Source of the DNA: Gordonia gummivorans
GTDB taxonomy: Bacteria > Actinomycetota > Actinomycetes > Mycobacteriales > Mycobacteriaceae
Assembly: GCF_022513585.1 (NCBI RefSeq)
Contig: NZ_JAKWBF010000001.1
Coordinates: 62,001-126,000 of the forward strand
Reading direction: 5' to 3'
DNA length: 64,000 bases
Both the position numbers and the translations under genes were made by a program. The notes under the pieces were generated by a model. The model did not search any database. It was not told where the DNA came from and was given only the letters and a program-made list of their open reading frames with translations. Positions 50,562 through 58,204 of this stretch are shown piece by piece (the stretch's first letter is position 1; every line of letters starts with the position of its first letter).

Positions 50562-51025
50562 GGTTGTGTCCTTCCTCCGTAGGTGGCGATCTTGTATTCG
50601 GTAGCGGCTAGCGACAGGGTGAGTTCGGCGATCTGACGTCGCACGGTGTCGCGGTGTTCGAGCAGCATCTCCAGCCGCTCCCCGACCGTCTCGTCCCCCT
50701 GATCGACGAGTTCGACGTAGTGCTGGAGATCGCGGATGGCCATGCCCGACAGCCGCATTCGGGACAGGAAGACGAGCCGTCGGACCGCGGCGTCGTCGTA
50801 GACACGATTCCCGGTGCCGTCGCGCGGAACGGTCACGAGACCGATGCGTTCGTAGTAGCGCAAGGTGTGCGGGGAGAGATCGAGAAGCTCGGCCGCCTCT
50901 GCGACGCCGAGCGGCTCAGTGATCTCGGGGGTCTCGACCAACCGATGGATGACCTCCACAGACATCGGACCGTCGATCTCGCCGAGCGCCGCCAGCGCCC
51001 TGGCCATGAGGTGTTCTGTACTCAT
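50558..51025 (-). CDS. MerR-family transcriptional regulator
   Basis: A 155-residue regulator. The winged-helix DNA-binding domain is unusually preceded by ~37 residues (MSTEHLMARALAALGEIDGPMSVEVIHRLVETPEITE) before LGVAEAAELLDLSPHTLRYYERIGLVTVPR (~39-68) and YDDAAVRRLVFLSRMRLSGMAIRDLQHYVELV. The dimer helix follows (ERLEMLLEHRDTVRRQIAEL). No Cys cluster is visible, so it is not a metal sensor; it fits the stress-aldehyde type next to aldo/keto reductases. A symmetric GAGCGCGCTC site lies 21 nt upstream of the ATG, the likely autoregulated promoter. Confidence 0.87.
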   Translation of the reverse strand: MSTEHLMARALAALGEIDGPMSVEVIHRLVETPEITEPLGVAEAAELLDLSPHTLRYYERIGLVTVPRDGTGNRVYDDAAVRRLVFLSRMRLSGMAIRDLQHYVELVDQGDETVGERLEMLLEHRDTVRRQIAELTLSLAATEYKIATYGGRTQP

Positions 51026-51042
51026 GACAACGACGCTAGGCG

Positions 51043-51058
51043 TTTGAGCGCGCTCTAA
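51043..51058. promoter_or_regulatory. MerR operator-like palindrome
   Basis: TTTGAGCGCGCTCTAA: a perfect 10-nt core GAGCGCGCTC with TT/AA flanks, 18-33 nt upstream of the MerR start and overlapping the last codons of the gluconokinase gene (stop at 51055). Position and symmetry fit a MerR-type site controlling merR-akr. Confidence 0.5.
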
Positions 51059-51564
51059 CGCAAGAGCCGCTGGTACAGGCCGTCGACAATGGCGTCGGGA
51101 TCGTCACCGACATCGACGACCACGCCCGCTTCGTCGGATTCCAGCGGTTCGAGGTCCCGGAACTGCGACTCCAGCAACGACGCCGGCATGAAGTGGCCAG
51201 GGCGGTCGGCTTGCCTGCGCGCGATGAGCGACCGATCACCGTCGAGATGAACAAAGAAGGCCGAGGCGCAGTGCGCGCGCAACCGGTCGCGATAGGTCCG
51301 GCGCAACGCCGAACAACTCAACACGCCGCGCGGATTCGCCGCAAGCCATTCACCTGCCAGATCAAGCCAGGGCCATCGATCGGCGTCGGTGAGCGCAATT
51401 CCGGCAGCCATTTTCACGATGTTCGACGCGGGGTGCAGATCGTCGGCATCGGCAAACGGAACATCTGGTCGCGCAGCAAGTTTCGCTCCGACCGTGGACT
51501 TCCCACACCCCGACACCCCCATCACGACGATCGGGCCTCGACCATGGAACACCTCAGTAGTCAC
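51055..51564 (-). CDS. gntK: Gluconokinase
   Basis: A 169-residue P-loop sugar kinase: VVMGVSGCGKSTVGAKLA (~11-28) is the Walker A, followed by FADADDLHPASNIVKMAAGIALTDADRWPWL, LSCSALRRTYRDRLRA, FVHLDGDRSLIARRQADRPGHFMPASLLESQFRDLE and the C-terminal VVVDVGDDPDAIVDGL, all typical of thermoresistant/thermosensitive GntK. It phosphorylates gluconate to 6-phosphogluconate. The start at GTG 51564 overlaps the end of the 2-hydroxyacid dehydrogenase gene by 11 nt, suggesting coupling; the frame is open further upstream but that part is shadow of the upstream gene. Confidence 0.92.
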   Translation of the reverse strand: MTTEVFHGRGPIVVMGVSGCGKSTVGAKLAARPDVPFADADDLHPASNIVKMAAGIALTDADRWPWLDLAGEWLAANPRGVLSCSALRRTYRDRLRAHCASAFFVHLDGDRSLIARRQADRPGHFMPASLLESQFRDLEPLESDEAGVVVDVGDDPDAIVDGLYQRLLR

Positions 51565-52459
51565 GTTCGGTGGACACCACCGACAGCAATTCGTCACCCG
51601 CAGTGAATCGCCGAATATTCTCTGCCACATAGGGTGCCAGCTCGCGCGTGAGTCCCGACGACGGGTTCGCGACGTGCGGAGTGATGATCACATTCGGTAG
51701 CGACCACAGCGGATCATCGGGCGCCGGCGGCTCGGGATCGGTGACATCGAGTGCCGCACCGGCGATGTCGCCGGCCACGAGCGCGTCGTACAGCGCAGCC
51801 TGGTCGATGAGCGGACCACGAGCGACGTTGACCACCCACGCGTGCGAGGGCAGAGCCGCGAACACGGAGGCGTCGAGCAGATGATGCGTCTCGGGCGTGG
51901 CCGGCGCAGCCACCACCACATGGTCGGTATCCGGCCACACAGACGCGATCTCGCTGGTGGGCACGGTCCGGTCGGCACCCTCCACCTCACGACCCGACCG
52001 GTTCACCGCGATCACCCGCGCACCACACGCACGCAGTCGCGGAATCAGCGACGCGCCGATCCCGCCCGCTCCGGCGATCGTCACCGTCGAACCATGCAGC
52101 GATCGAACGGCGGGGTCGATGGCCTGGTCCCAATGCCGCAGCACCGCCGTGTTGATCTGGCGAAGACCGGAAAGCAACAGTGCCAGTGCATGTTCGGCGA
52201 CATTCTCGGCATAGAAGCCCGACGCGTTGGTCCAGAGCCGACGGTCGTCGAGGATGCCGGCACGCACAAATCCCTCGATGCCCGCGGTCTTGAGTGCGAC
52301 CCACTCGATGTGGTCGGGCAGCTCGGGGAACCCGTCGGGTCCGCCGATCCACACCAGAACCCGCGCCTCGTCGATCGTGGTCACCTGCGCGCCAGTGCTC
52401 TCGACCGCCGCAACGATGTGCTCGTCGCGCTCGGGCTCGATGGCCACCGCGAGGGACAT
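51554..52459 (-). CDS. D-isomer-specific 2-hydroxyacid dehydrogenase
   Basis: A 301-residue NAD(P)-dependent dehydrogenase. Substrate-side ALKTAGIEGFV and ASGFYAENVAEHALALLL, the Rossmann motif GAGGIGASLIPRLRACGARVIAVNRSG (~134), APATPETHHLLD, VNVARGPLIDQ with the catalytic Arg (~232), the active Glu near ALDVTDPEP and His in NVIITPHVANPS. This group covers glyoxylate/hydroxypyruvate and phosphoglycerate dehydrogenases; the length excludes SerA. Its ATG shares one base with the rnhA stop (TGATG), and gntK follows, so the three form an operon, possibly linked to hydroxy-acid or gluconate metabolism. Confidence 0.9.
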   Translation of the reverse strand: MSLAVAIEPERDEHIVAAVESTGAQVTTIDEARVLVWIGGPDGFPELPDHIEWVALKTAGIEGFVRAGILDDRRLWTNASGFYAENVAEHALALLLSGLRQINTAVLRHWDQAIDPAVRSLHGSTVTIAGAGGIGASLIPRLRACGARVIAVNRSGREVEGADRTVPTSEIASVWPDTDHVVVAAPATPETHHLLDASVFAALPSHAWVVNVARGPLIDQAALYDALVAGDIAGAALDVTDPEPPAPDDPLWSLPNVIITPHVANPSSGLTRELAPYVAENIRRFTAGDELLSVVSTERDY

Positions 52460-52938
52460 CAGCCGGCCACCCTGCCACCCGCGGCGACATCTCGGGCCGC
52501 CGACGTCGCCAGTTCGTCGGCGATCTCGTTGTAGTGATCACCGGCGTGACCCTTCACCCAACGCCATTCGACGGTGTGCCGCTTCTCCTCGTCGACGAGC
52601 CGCCGCCACAACTCGGCGTTCTTCACCGGCTTCTTGTCGGAGGTCTTCCAGCCATTGGACTGCCAGCCCTTGACCCACTTCATGATCCCGTTACGCACAT
52701 AGGTCGAGTCGGTGTAGAGCACGACGGTCGACGGTCGGGTCAACGCCGCGAGTCCCTCGATGGCGGCGGTCAACTCCATCCGGTTGTTCGTCGAATCCGG
52801 TTCACCACCGGAGATCCGCTTCTCGGTGCCGCGATACCGCAGGACCGCTCCCCAGCCGCCCGGTCCGGGATTACCGAGACAGGCGCCATCGGTCGAGATC
52901 TCGACAACGGCCGCGCCAGCTGAGTTCGATTCGGTCAC
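52459..52938 (-). CDS. rnhA: Ribonuclease HI
   Basis: A 159-residue RNase HI that cleaves RNA in RNA-DNA hybrids. The metal-binding acidic residues are visible: [19 protein letters not shown] (Asp), [13 protein letters not shown] (Glu), [21 protein letters not shown] (Asp), and the C-terminal [20 protein letters not shown] (Asp); the basic protrusion [20 protein letters not shown] is present. GTG start with AAGGTG upstream. It heads a three-gene unit with the hydroxyacid dehydrogenase and gluconokinase, which is only a positional grouping. Confidence 0.96.
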   Translation of the reverse strand: MTESNSAGAAVVEISTDGACLGNPGPGGWGAVLRYRGTEKRISGGEPDSTNNRMELTAAIEGLAALTRPSTVVLYTDSTYVRNGIMKWVKGWQSNGWKTSDKKPVKNAELWRRLVDEEKRHTVEWRWVKGHAGDHYNEIADELATSAARDVAAGGRVAG

Positions 52939-53068
52939 TGTTGCACCTTAACGCTGCGGACGCAAAAGCCGACGCGCGCGTAGACGCCGGGCCAAACGTT
53001 GCGATCGTCGGTGCGACGAACATCCTCCGACATGCCGCCGGGCACCGGTCACGGCTACCCTCGGAACC

Positions 53069-53836
53069 ATGCCGGTCTGGGATCCGACTCGCTACCTTCA
53101 GTTCGCCGACGACCGCGCGCGCCCATTTCTCGACCTGATCGCGCAGATTCCCACCCAGCCGTCGACGATCGTCGATCTCGGCTGCGGTCCGGGCCATCTC
53201 ACCAAGCATCTCCGCGCACGATGGCCAGGCGCCGAGATCCTGGGCGTCGACTCCTCCGCGGAGATGATCAACACCGCCATCGGGGACAACACCGACGCGC
53301 TGGCAAACTACGACGTCGCCGACCTCGTGTCCTGGACACCGTCACGACCCACCGACCTGTTCGTCTCCAACGCGGCGTTTCAGTGGGTTCCCGATCAGTT
53401 CGACGTCATCGACCGGCTGCTCGAACGCCTCACCGACGGCGGCACGTTTGCCATTCAGGTACCCAACAACGCCGACTCGGCCACTCACCGGACCATCGAC
53501 GAACTCGCGCGCAGCGACCCGTACCGGGAGCAGCTCGACGATGTGCGGCGTCTTCCGACCGTGTCCCCGCATGACTATCTGACGTTCTTCGCCCAGCGCG
53601 GACTCACCGTCAACGCCTGGGAGACCACCTACCTGCATGTGTTGCATGGCCCCGACCCGGTGTACGAGTGGATTTCCGGCACCGGTCTGCGACCTTTCCT
53701 GCAGGCCCTCGACGGCGAGAGTCGCGCCCGTTTCGCCGACGACCTGCGGGAACGCCTCGCCGCAGAGTTCGTACCCGAGGAAGCCGGCACCGTCTTGCCG
53801 TTCCGGCGTACCTTCGCGGTCGCGACGAGAGCCTGA
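53069..53836 (+). CDS. tam: Trans-aconitate 2-methyltransferase
   Basis: A 255-residue class I SAM-dependent methyltransferase: WDPTRYLQFADDRARPFLDLIAQI (Tam N-terminus), SAM motif VDLGCGPGHLTKHLRARWPGAEILGVDSSAEM (~34-66), FVSNAAFQWVPDQF (~98), and GGTFAIQVPNN. The WDxxxYLxFxDxRxRPFxDL pattern and FQWVPD are distinctive of trans-aconitate methyltransferases, which detoxify trans-aconitate formed from the TCA intermediate. ATG at 53069. It is divergent from rnhA with 130 nt between starts. Confidence 0.92.
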   Translation: MPVWDPTRYLQFADDRARPFLDLIAQIPTQPSTIVDLGCGPGHLTKHLRARWPGAEILGVDSSAEMINTAIGDNTDALANYDVADLVSWTPSRPTDLFVSNAAFQWVPDQFDVIDRLLERLTDGGTFAIQVPNNADSATHRTIDELARSDPYREQLDDVRRLPTVSPHDYLTFFAQRGLTVNAWETTYLHVLHGPDPVYEWISGTGLRPFLQALDGESRARFADDLRERLAAEFVPEEAGTVLPFRRTFAVATRA

Positions 53837-54034
53837 CCGCGCGCAACGCACTCTTTTCCCGGTATCCGTCGGGGTGGTCGGGGCAACGAAGTACCGTCAC
53901 GGATGCAGCGACTGGTCACGAGATGCTCAGGAAACGGTCACGCATGGATGTCGGACCGGCTTCCCGAGGTCACACGCCGTGATCACTTCTGCAACACTGA
54001 CAACAACTGTCACGGCTTCACAGGGGGTTTTCCC

Positions 54035-55339
54035 ATGTTCCGACCCGGTTGGCTGCCCCGCGCGGCAGATCGTCGCCGACCGCGCCTTCTGCGGTCGGCG
54101 CTCACGGGCGCGACGGTCGGCGCGCTCGCCCTGACCGGCGTCGTCGTCGGGACGCCCACCGCCGAGGCATCGATCTGTGCAGCCACCGGCTTCCACGGCG
54201 GTGACGTCGGCAGCACCGGAAGCAGCGGATCGAGTCAGCTCGGCATGGGCAGCCTCGACTTCGGCAGCTACCGGGCAGACGGCAAGAAGCCGCAAGGTCC
54301 GCTGCCGCGGCTCAAGGGCCCCAGCCGGGCCATCCAGTGGATCACCGGTCCGCGCAGCCCCAACCGAACCGACAAGCGCTTCTCCATCACTTCCACCGAC
54401 GTGGGCGTGATGTGGGACAACGGCTCCGGCCAGATCCTGATGGCCTTCGGTGACACCTGGGGCAAATGCGCCGGGCAGATGGTCTGGCGGCACAACACGA
54501 TGCTGCGCAGCAATCCCACCGCCGACCTCGACAAGGGCATGAGCTTCCCGAACGCCATCCCCGGATCGGTGCGATCGGGAGCGTCGGTGACACCGCAGCA
54601 CCCGACGTTCGCCCAGCCGATGCTCAACGCGATCGGGGTGCGCAACACCGAGGTCGGCAAGATCCCGACCGGCGGCATCTCCATCGGCGGCGTCCAGTAC
54701 ATGAACTACATGTCGATCCACAAGTGGACCGGACCCGGTCGCTGGGAGACCAACTTCTCGGCAATTGCGGTGTCGTACAACAACGGCCAGACGTGGACGA
54801 CCAACAACAACACGATCCGCGCGAACGTCGAACTCAGCATTCCGGGCATGCCGCAGGTGCAGGCAGGTCACGGGCGCTTCCAGATGGGTGCGTTTCTGCG
54901 CAGCGGCGACTACGTCTACCAGTACGGCACACCCAATGGCCGGCACGGTGCGGCGTTCATCGCACGGGTCCGGCCCGCCGACATCCTGAACCTGAACCGC
55001 TACGAGTACTTCGCCGGCAACGGATGGTCGCCCAATCCGGCCGCCGCGGTCCCGATCATCCGCCAGCCGGTGAGCGAGACGACGGTCGCCTACAACAACT
55101 ACCTCGGGAAGTTCGTGATGCTCACCGAGCGTGCCGGGAACATCATGCTGCGCACGTCACCGTCCCCGGTGGGCCCGTGGAGCGGCGAACGACTCATCGT
55201 CGCCCGATCGCAAACCGACGGCCTCTACGCGCCTTACATCCATCCGCGCTCGACCGGACAGATGCTGTACTTCGCGGCGTCACGCTGGGATGACTACAAC
55301 GTCATGATGATCCGGACCGATCTGTCCAAGATTCGCTGA
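54035..55339 (+). CDS. Secreted DUF4185-domain protein
   Basis: A 434-residue exported protein: RPRLLRSALTGATVGALALTGVVVGTPTAEASIC is the signal peptide. The mature part matches DUF4185: VGVMWDNGSGQILMAFGDTWGKCAGQMVWRHNTMLRS, YMNYMSIHKWTGPGRWETNFSAIAVSYNNGQTW, RFQMGAFLRSGDYVYQYGTPNGRHGAAFIARVRPADIL and MLTERAGNIMLRTSPSPVGPWSG. The repeated W/Y/N-rich strands suggest a five-bladed beta-propeller similar to glycoside hydrolases, but no enzyme activity is proven for the family. ATG at 54035 with AGGGGG 8 nt upstream; the frame is open 44 codons further but lacks that site. Confidence 0.88.
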   Translation: MFRPGWLPRAADRRRPRLLRSALTGATVGALALTGVVVGTPTAEASICAATGFHGGDVGSTGSSGSSQLGMGSLDFGSYRADGKKPQGPLPRLKGPSRAIQWITGPRSPNRTDKRFSITSTDVGVMWDNGSGQILMAFGDTWGKCAGQMVWRHNTMLRSNPTADLDKGMSFPNAIPGSVRSGASVTPQHPTFAQPMLNAIGVRNTEVGKIPTGGISIGGVQYMNYMSIHKWTGPGRWETNFSAIAVSYNNGQTWTTNNNTIRANVELSIPGMPQVQAGHGRFQMGAFLRSGDYVYQYGTPNGRHGAAFIARVRPADILNLNRYEYFAGNGWSPNPAAAVPIIRQPVSETTVAYNNYLGKFVMLTERAGNIMLRTSPSPVGPWSGERLIVARSQTDGLYAPYIHPRSTGQMLYFAASRWDDYNVMMIRTDLSKIR

Positions 55340-55442
55340 CCACCGGGGTTGCGGTGGTCGTGGCCGACGGAGCGACGCAGGCGTAGCGTCGGGGTCAGGC
55401 CGAGCCCGCGCCGCCAATGCCCGCGCGCCGAGAGGAACGACG

Positions 55443-55613
55443 ATGAGTCAGCCTGTTCCCCCACCACAACCCCCACCGGACCCGATCCCGGCACCGGAGC
55501 CGATCCCCGAACCCCCGGCCGAGCCGCCGATCCCCACACCTGCGCCGCCGACTCCGGACCCGTCCCCGCGCCCGCCGGAACCCGACCCGCCGCCGCGGCC
55601 CACCGTGATCTGA
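55443..55613 (+). CDS. 56-residue proline-rich peptide
   Basis: A short open frame encoding MSQPVPPPQPPPDP..., about half Pro with regularly spaced Glu, Asp, Thr and Ala (EPIPEPPAEPPIP). GAGAGGA ends 6 nt before the ATG and a TGA closes it 25 nt before the DUF1697 gene, so the ribosome-binding context is good. No signal peptide or helix. The sequence is too simple for family assignment; it could be a polyproline scaffold or a translated leader. The DNA is very GC- and C-rich, so chance openness must also be considered. Confidence 0.55.
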   Translation: MSQPVPPPQPPPDPIPAPEPIPEPPAEPPIPTPAPPTPDPSPRPPEPDPPPRPTVI

Positions 55614-55638
55614 CGACCCGACCGGCAGAGGAGCACGA

Positions 55639-56181
55639 ATGACCAGGCGAGTGGTTCTGATTCGTGCGGTCAACGTCGGCGGCGCCAAGCTGCCCATGGC
55701 CGAATTGCGGTCCATTGCAGAGGAACTCGGCGCCACCGATGTCTCGACCTACATCGCGTCGGGCAATCTGCTGTGCACGCCGAAGGGCGCGCCGAGCACC
55801 TTCGACCGCGCACTGGAGAAGGCCATCGAAGACCGCTTCGGATACTTCCGCGAAGTCATCAGCCGAACGCCGGAACAGTTACAGAGGGCGCTCGACGCGC
55901 ATCCGTTCGACGTCGTCGACGACAAGTACTCCTACCTCTACTGCCTCACCGGAAAACCCGCCGCCGCCAAGGTCAAAGAGTTCGAAGCGGCGCCCTACGA
56001 CGACACCGACGTCAAAGTCATCGGCAACGACCTGCACATTCGGTACCGCGAAGGGGCGGGGCGGTCGAAGCTCACCGCCCCTGTGATCGCCAAGAAGCTC
56101 GGAGTCGCGGGCACCGGCCGCAACCTGCGCACCGTCCGCACACTGATCGAACTCGCCGGCGATACCCCTCCCGCCGGCTGA
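55639..56181 (+). CDS. DUF1697 protein
   Basis: A 180-residue protein of DUF1697: VVLIRAVNVGGAKLPMAELRSIAEELGATDVSTYIASGNLL at the start (the family usually reads LRGINVGG, here RAVNVGG), GAPSTFDRALEKAIEDRFGY, RTPEQLQRALDAHPF, and the closing IRYREGAGRSKLTAPVIAKKLGVAGTGRNLRTVRTL. Function unknown; the fold has two ferredoxin-like domains. ATG with GAGGAG upstream. Its stop codon lies inside the first arm of the palindromic element that follows. Confidence 0.9.
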   Translation: MTRRVVLIRAVNVGGAKLPMAELRSIAEELGATDVSTYIASGNLLCTPKGAPSTFDRALEKAIEDRFGYFREVISRTPEQLQRALDAHPFDVVDDKYSYLYCLTGKPAAAKVKEFEAAPYDDTDVKVIGNDLHIRYREGAGRSKLTAPVIAKKLGVAGTGRNLRTVRTLIELAGDTPPAG

Positions 56182-56306
56182 GGTGCGAGCCTGCGAGCCT
56201 CGAAGCCCCTGGTGAGAGGACCATTGTCGTCTCACCATGCCCCTTCGAGGCTCGCTTCGCTCGCACCTCAGGGAGCGGTAGGGCTCGCTTCGCTCGCACC
56301 TCAGCT
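56178..56306. repeat. Palindromic repeat family B cluster with long hairpin
   Basis: A nested inverted repeat: left arm at 56178-56209 (starting CTGAGGTGCGAGCC), inner stem GGTGAGA ... TCTCACC, right arm at 56240-56270 (ending CTCGCACCTCAG). A partial third unit follows (GCTCGCTTCGCTCGCACCTC, 56283-56302). The right arm together with GGGAGCGG (56241-56278) is the inverse of the copy at 47268. The left arm overlaps the stop codon of the DUF1697 gene (56179-56181). The element lies between convergent genes and may act as a transcription terminator. Confidence 0.8.
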
Positions 56307-56328
56307 CAGGCAGCGGTGGGGTCACACG

Positions 56329-57654
56329 TCACCGACCACCCGGCCCAGCCAACATCCGCTTCCGTAGCTCGTCGTAGATCGGCGGGTTTCGGAGTAGCGC
56401 TGAAATGGTCACCGCACCGACGCCGGAGACCAGCATCGGCACCGTCACCGAGGTGATCGACGTCATCTCGATGACCAGCACGATGCCGGTGAACGGCGCC
56501 TGCACCACCGCGGCGAACAAAGTGGACAGACCGACGAGCACCAGCGCGGGGGTCAGTTGGTCGCCCAACGCCGGGTCGAACACCCCCACGATGCGCCCGG
56601 CCACCAAACCCATCAGAGCACCGAGCGCCAGCATGGGGGCAAACAGCCCGCCCGGGGTCGCGGCCGCATACGACAGTGGCCCGGCGACAAAGCGCACCAC
56701 CAGAAAGATCACCACCGTCGACAGGGCAAAACCGTGCCCGCTCAACAGTTTCTGAGTGAGGGCATCACCGCCACCGACGACGAGGGGTTCGATCATCATC
56801 ACGCCGCCGACGATCAACCCGATCGCCGCCGCCTTGATCTCACGCGGAACCGCGGTCATCTTCTCCACGACGTCGAGCAAGACGACCGTCAGCCGCGAGT
56901 AGGCGACTCCGCAGACGCCGACCACCGCACCGAACACGACGAAGATCGGCACCGCGGCGGGCGACGGCCGGTCGACCGACGGCACCGCGAAGTCCGGATG
57001 ATCGCCGAGAACCAGACGCATGCAGCCGACCGCCGATGCCACCGCCGCCAACACCGCCAGGACGTCGACGACGCGCACCCGGCGTCGGATCTCCTCGAAC
57101 ACGAACAGACCGCCGGCGACCGGGGCGTTGAACGCCACCGCGAGACCCGCGCCGGACAGCGTCGTCTGCAGCGTGCGAATGTCCTCGGCACCGGCCCGCA
57201 GCAGCCGCCCCGTCGCGGCGCCGATGGCCGCGGCCATGTGCACGGTCGGGCCTTCACGGCCCAGCACCATTCCGCCGAGCCCGATCGAGGCGAGGCCGCC
57301 GACGAAACGGGCCGGAACCACGCGTAGCGGCGGAGGATCGGCCTCGCCGCGTTCCACCGCCTCGACGTGCTGAATCCCGCTGCCCGCCGCCAACGGCACC
57401 CATCGGGTGGTTGCCGCGCCCAACGCCGCGCCGCAGGCGACCACCACCACGGGTACACACCAGGCAAGCGCTCCCGCCCCGTCGGCCCAGCGCACCAGGT
57501 CCTCGCGCCAGGTGTCGAGGTGTTCGAGCAACAAGCGAAACGCGCCACCCACGAATCCGGCGGCCACACCGGCGACCGCCGCTGTCAACGGCAGAACCAC
57601 CAGGTGACGGCGCGAGGGATCCTGCTCCAACGCCTGGGAGTCGGGATCGTTCAC
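56329..57654 (-). CDS. ClC-family chloride channel/antiporter
   Basis: A ~441-residue membrane protein with 10-12 helices and ClC selectivity motifs: GSGIQHVEAVERG (~80, the GSGIP position), GREGPTVHMAAAIGAATGR (~122) with the gating Glu, FNAPVAGGLFVFEE (~165) and the second-half TPGGLFAPMLALGALMG. It moves chloride, probably in exchange for protons. The frame is open 27 codons further upstream, but the TGA of the upstream gene lies there; GTG at 57654, just after that stop, is preferred. It forms an operon with the small membrane protein upstream (15 nt gap). Confidence 0.9.
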   Translation of the reverse strand: MNDPDSQALEQDPSRRHLVVLPLTAAVAGVAAGFVGGAFRLLLEHLDTWREDLVRWADGAGALAWCVPVVVVACGAALGAATTRWVPLAAGSGIQHVEAVERGEADPPPLRVVPARFVGGLASIGLGGMVLGREGPTVHMAAAIGAATGRLLRAGAEDIRTLQTTLSGAGLAVAFNAPVAGGLFVFEEIRRRVRVVDVLAVLAAVASAVGCMRLVLGDHPDFAVPSVDRPSPAAVPIFVVFGAVVGVCGVAYSRLTVVLLDVVEKMTAVPREIKAAAIGLIVGGVMMIEPLVVGGGDALTQKLLSGHGFALSTVVIFLVVRFVAGPLSYAAATPGGLFAPMLALGALMGLVAGRIVGVFDPALGDQLTPALVLVGLSTLFAAVVQAPFTGIVLVIEMTSITSVTVPMLVSGVGAVTISALLRNPPIYDELRKRMLAGPGGR

Positions 57655-57668
57655 CAGCCCGACCGACG

Positions 57669-58142
57669 TCAGCGGCGCAAGGCCGAGGTGACCCGGTCGA
57701 GGTCCTGCGCCTGTTGCTCCTTCGGCGCCTCCCACAGTTTGGCCGGGAGATCCTCGAGCACCTTGATCGCGGACTCCGCGGCGTCGAGAGCTTCGGTCTT
57801 CTCCTCGCCGTCACTTGCCGCAGCGGCGATGAGCCGATCGTCGAGCGCGAACACGGCGTCGTCGAGCCGATCCCGCGCTGCGATCAGCTCGTCGTCGTGC
57901 GCGATGCCCGGATTGTTGTGCACGTCGTTGATGGCATAGCGGATACGCCTGTGCAGCAACGCTTCCCGGCTGTTATCGGTGGCCCACGAGTCGGGCGCCC
58001 GACTCGGCTTGCCCGGGATGAGATCGGTCGACCGCGCGAACTTGCGGATGCGTTTGTCCGAATCGAACGCGAACCAGGCGGCACCGCCCAGAATGACGAG
58101 CGCCACGATCACCGTGACACCGATGACGATGGCCGCGATCAT
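57669..58142 (-). CDS. Small membrane protein of unknown function, upstream of the ClC gene
   Basis: A 157-residue protein not recognised as a family. It has an N-terminal membrane segment (IAAIVIGVTVIVALVILGGAAWFAF), then a soluble, mostly helical domain (SREALLHRRIRYAINDVHNNPGIAHDDELIAARDRLDDAVFALDDRLIAAAASDGEEKTEALDAAESAIKVLEDL). ATG with GGGGGAA 7 nt upstream. Tight linkage to the ClC gene suggests a linked role or co-expression. Confidence 0.78.
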   Translation of the reverse strand: MIAAIVIGVTVIVALVILGGAAWFAFDSDKRIRKFARSTDLIPGKPSRAPDSWATDNSREALLHRRIRYAINDVHNNPGIAHDDELIAARDRLDDAVFALDDRLIAAAASDGEEKTEALDAAESAIKVLEDLPAKLWEAPKEQQAQDLDRVTSALRR

Positions 58143-58204
58143 CGGGCGTTCCCCCGGTCCTGTGACCCCCGGCCCTGTGATTCAGACGACTTCATGACCC
58201 AACC

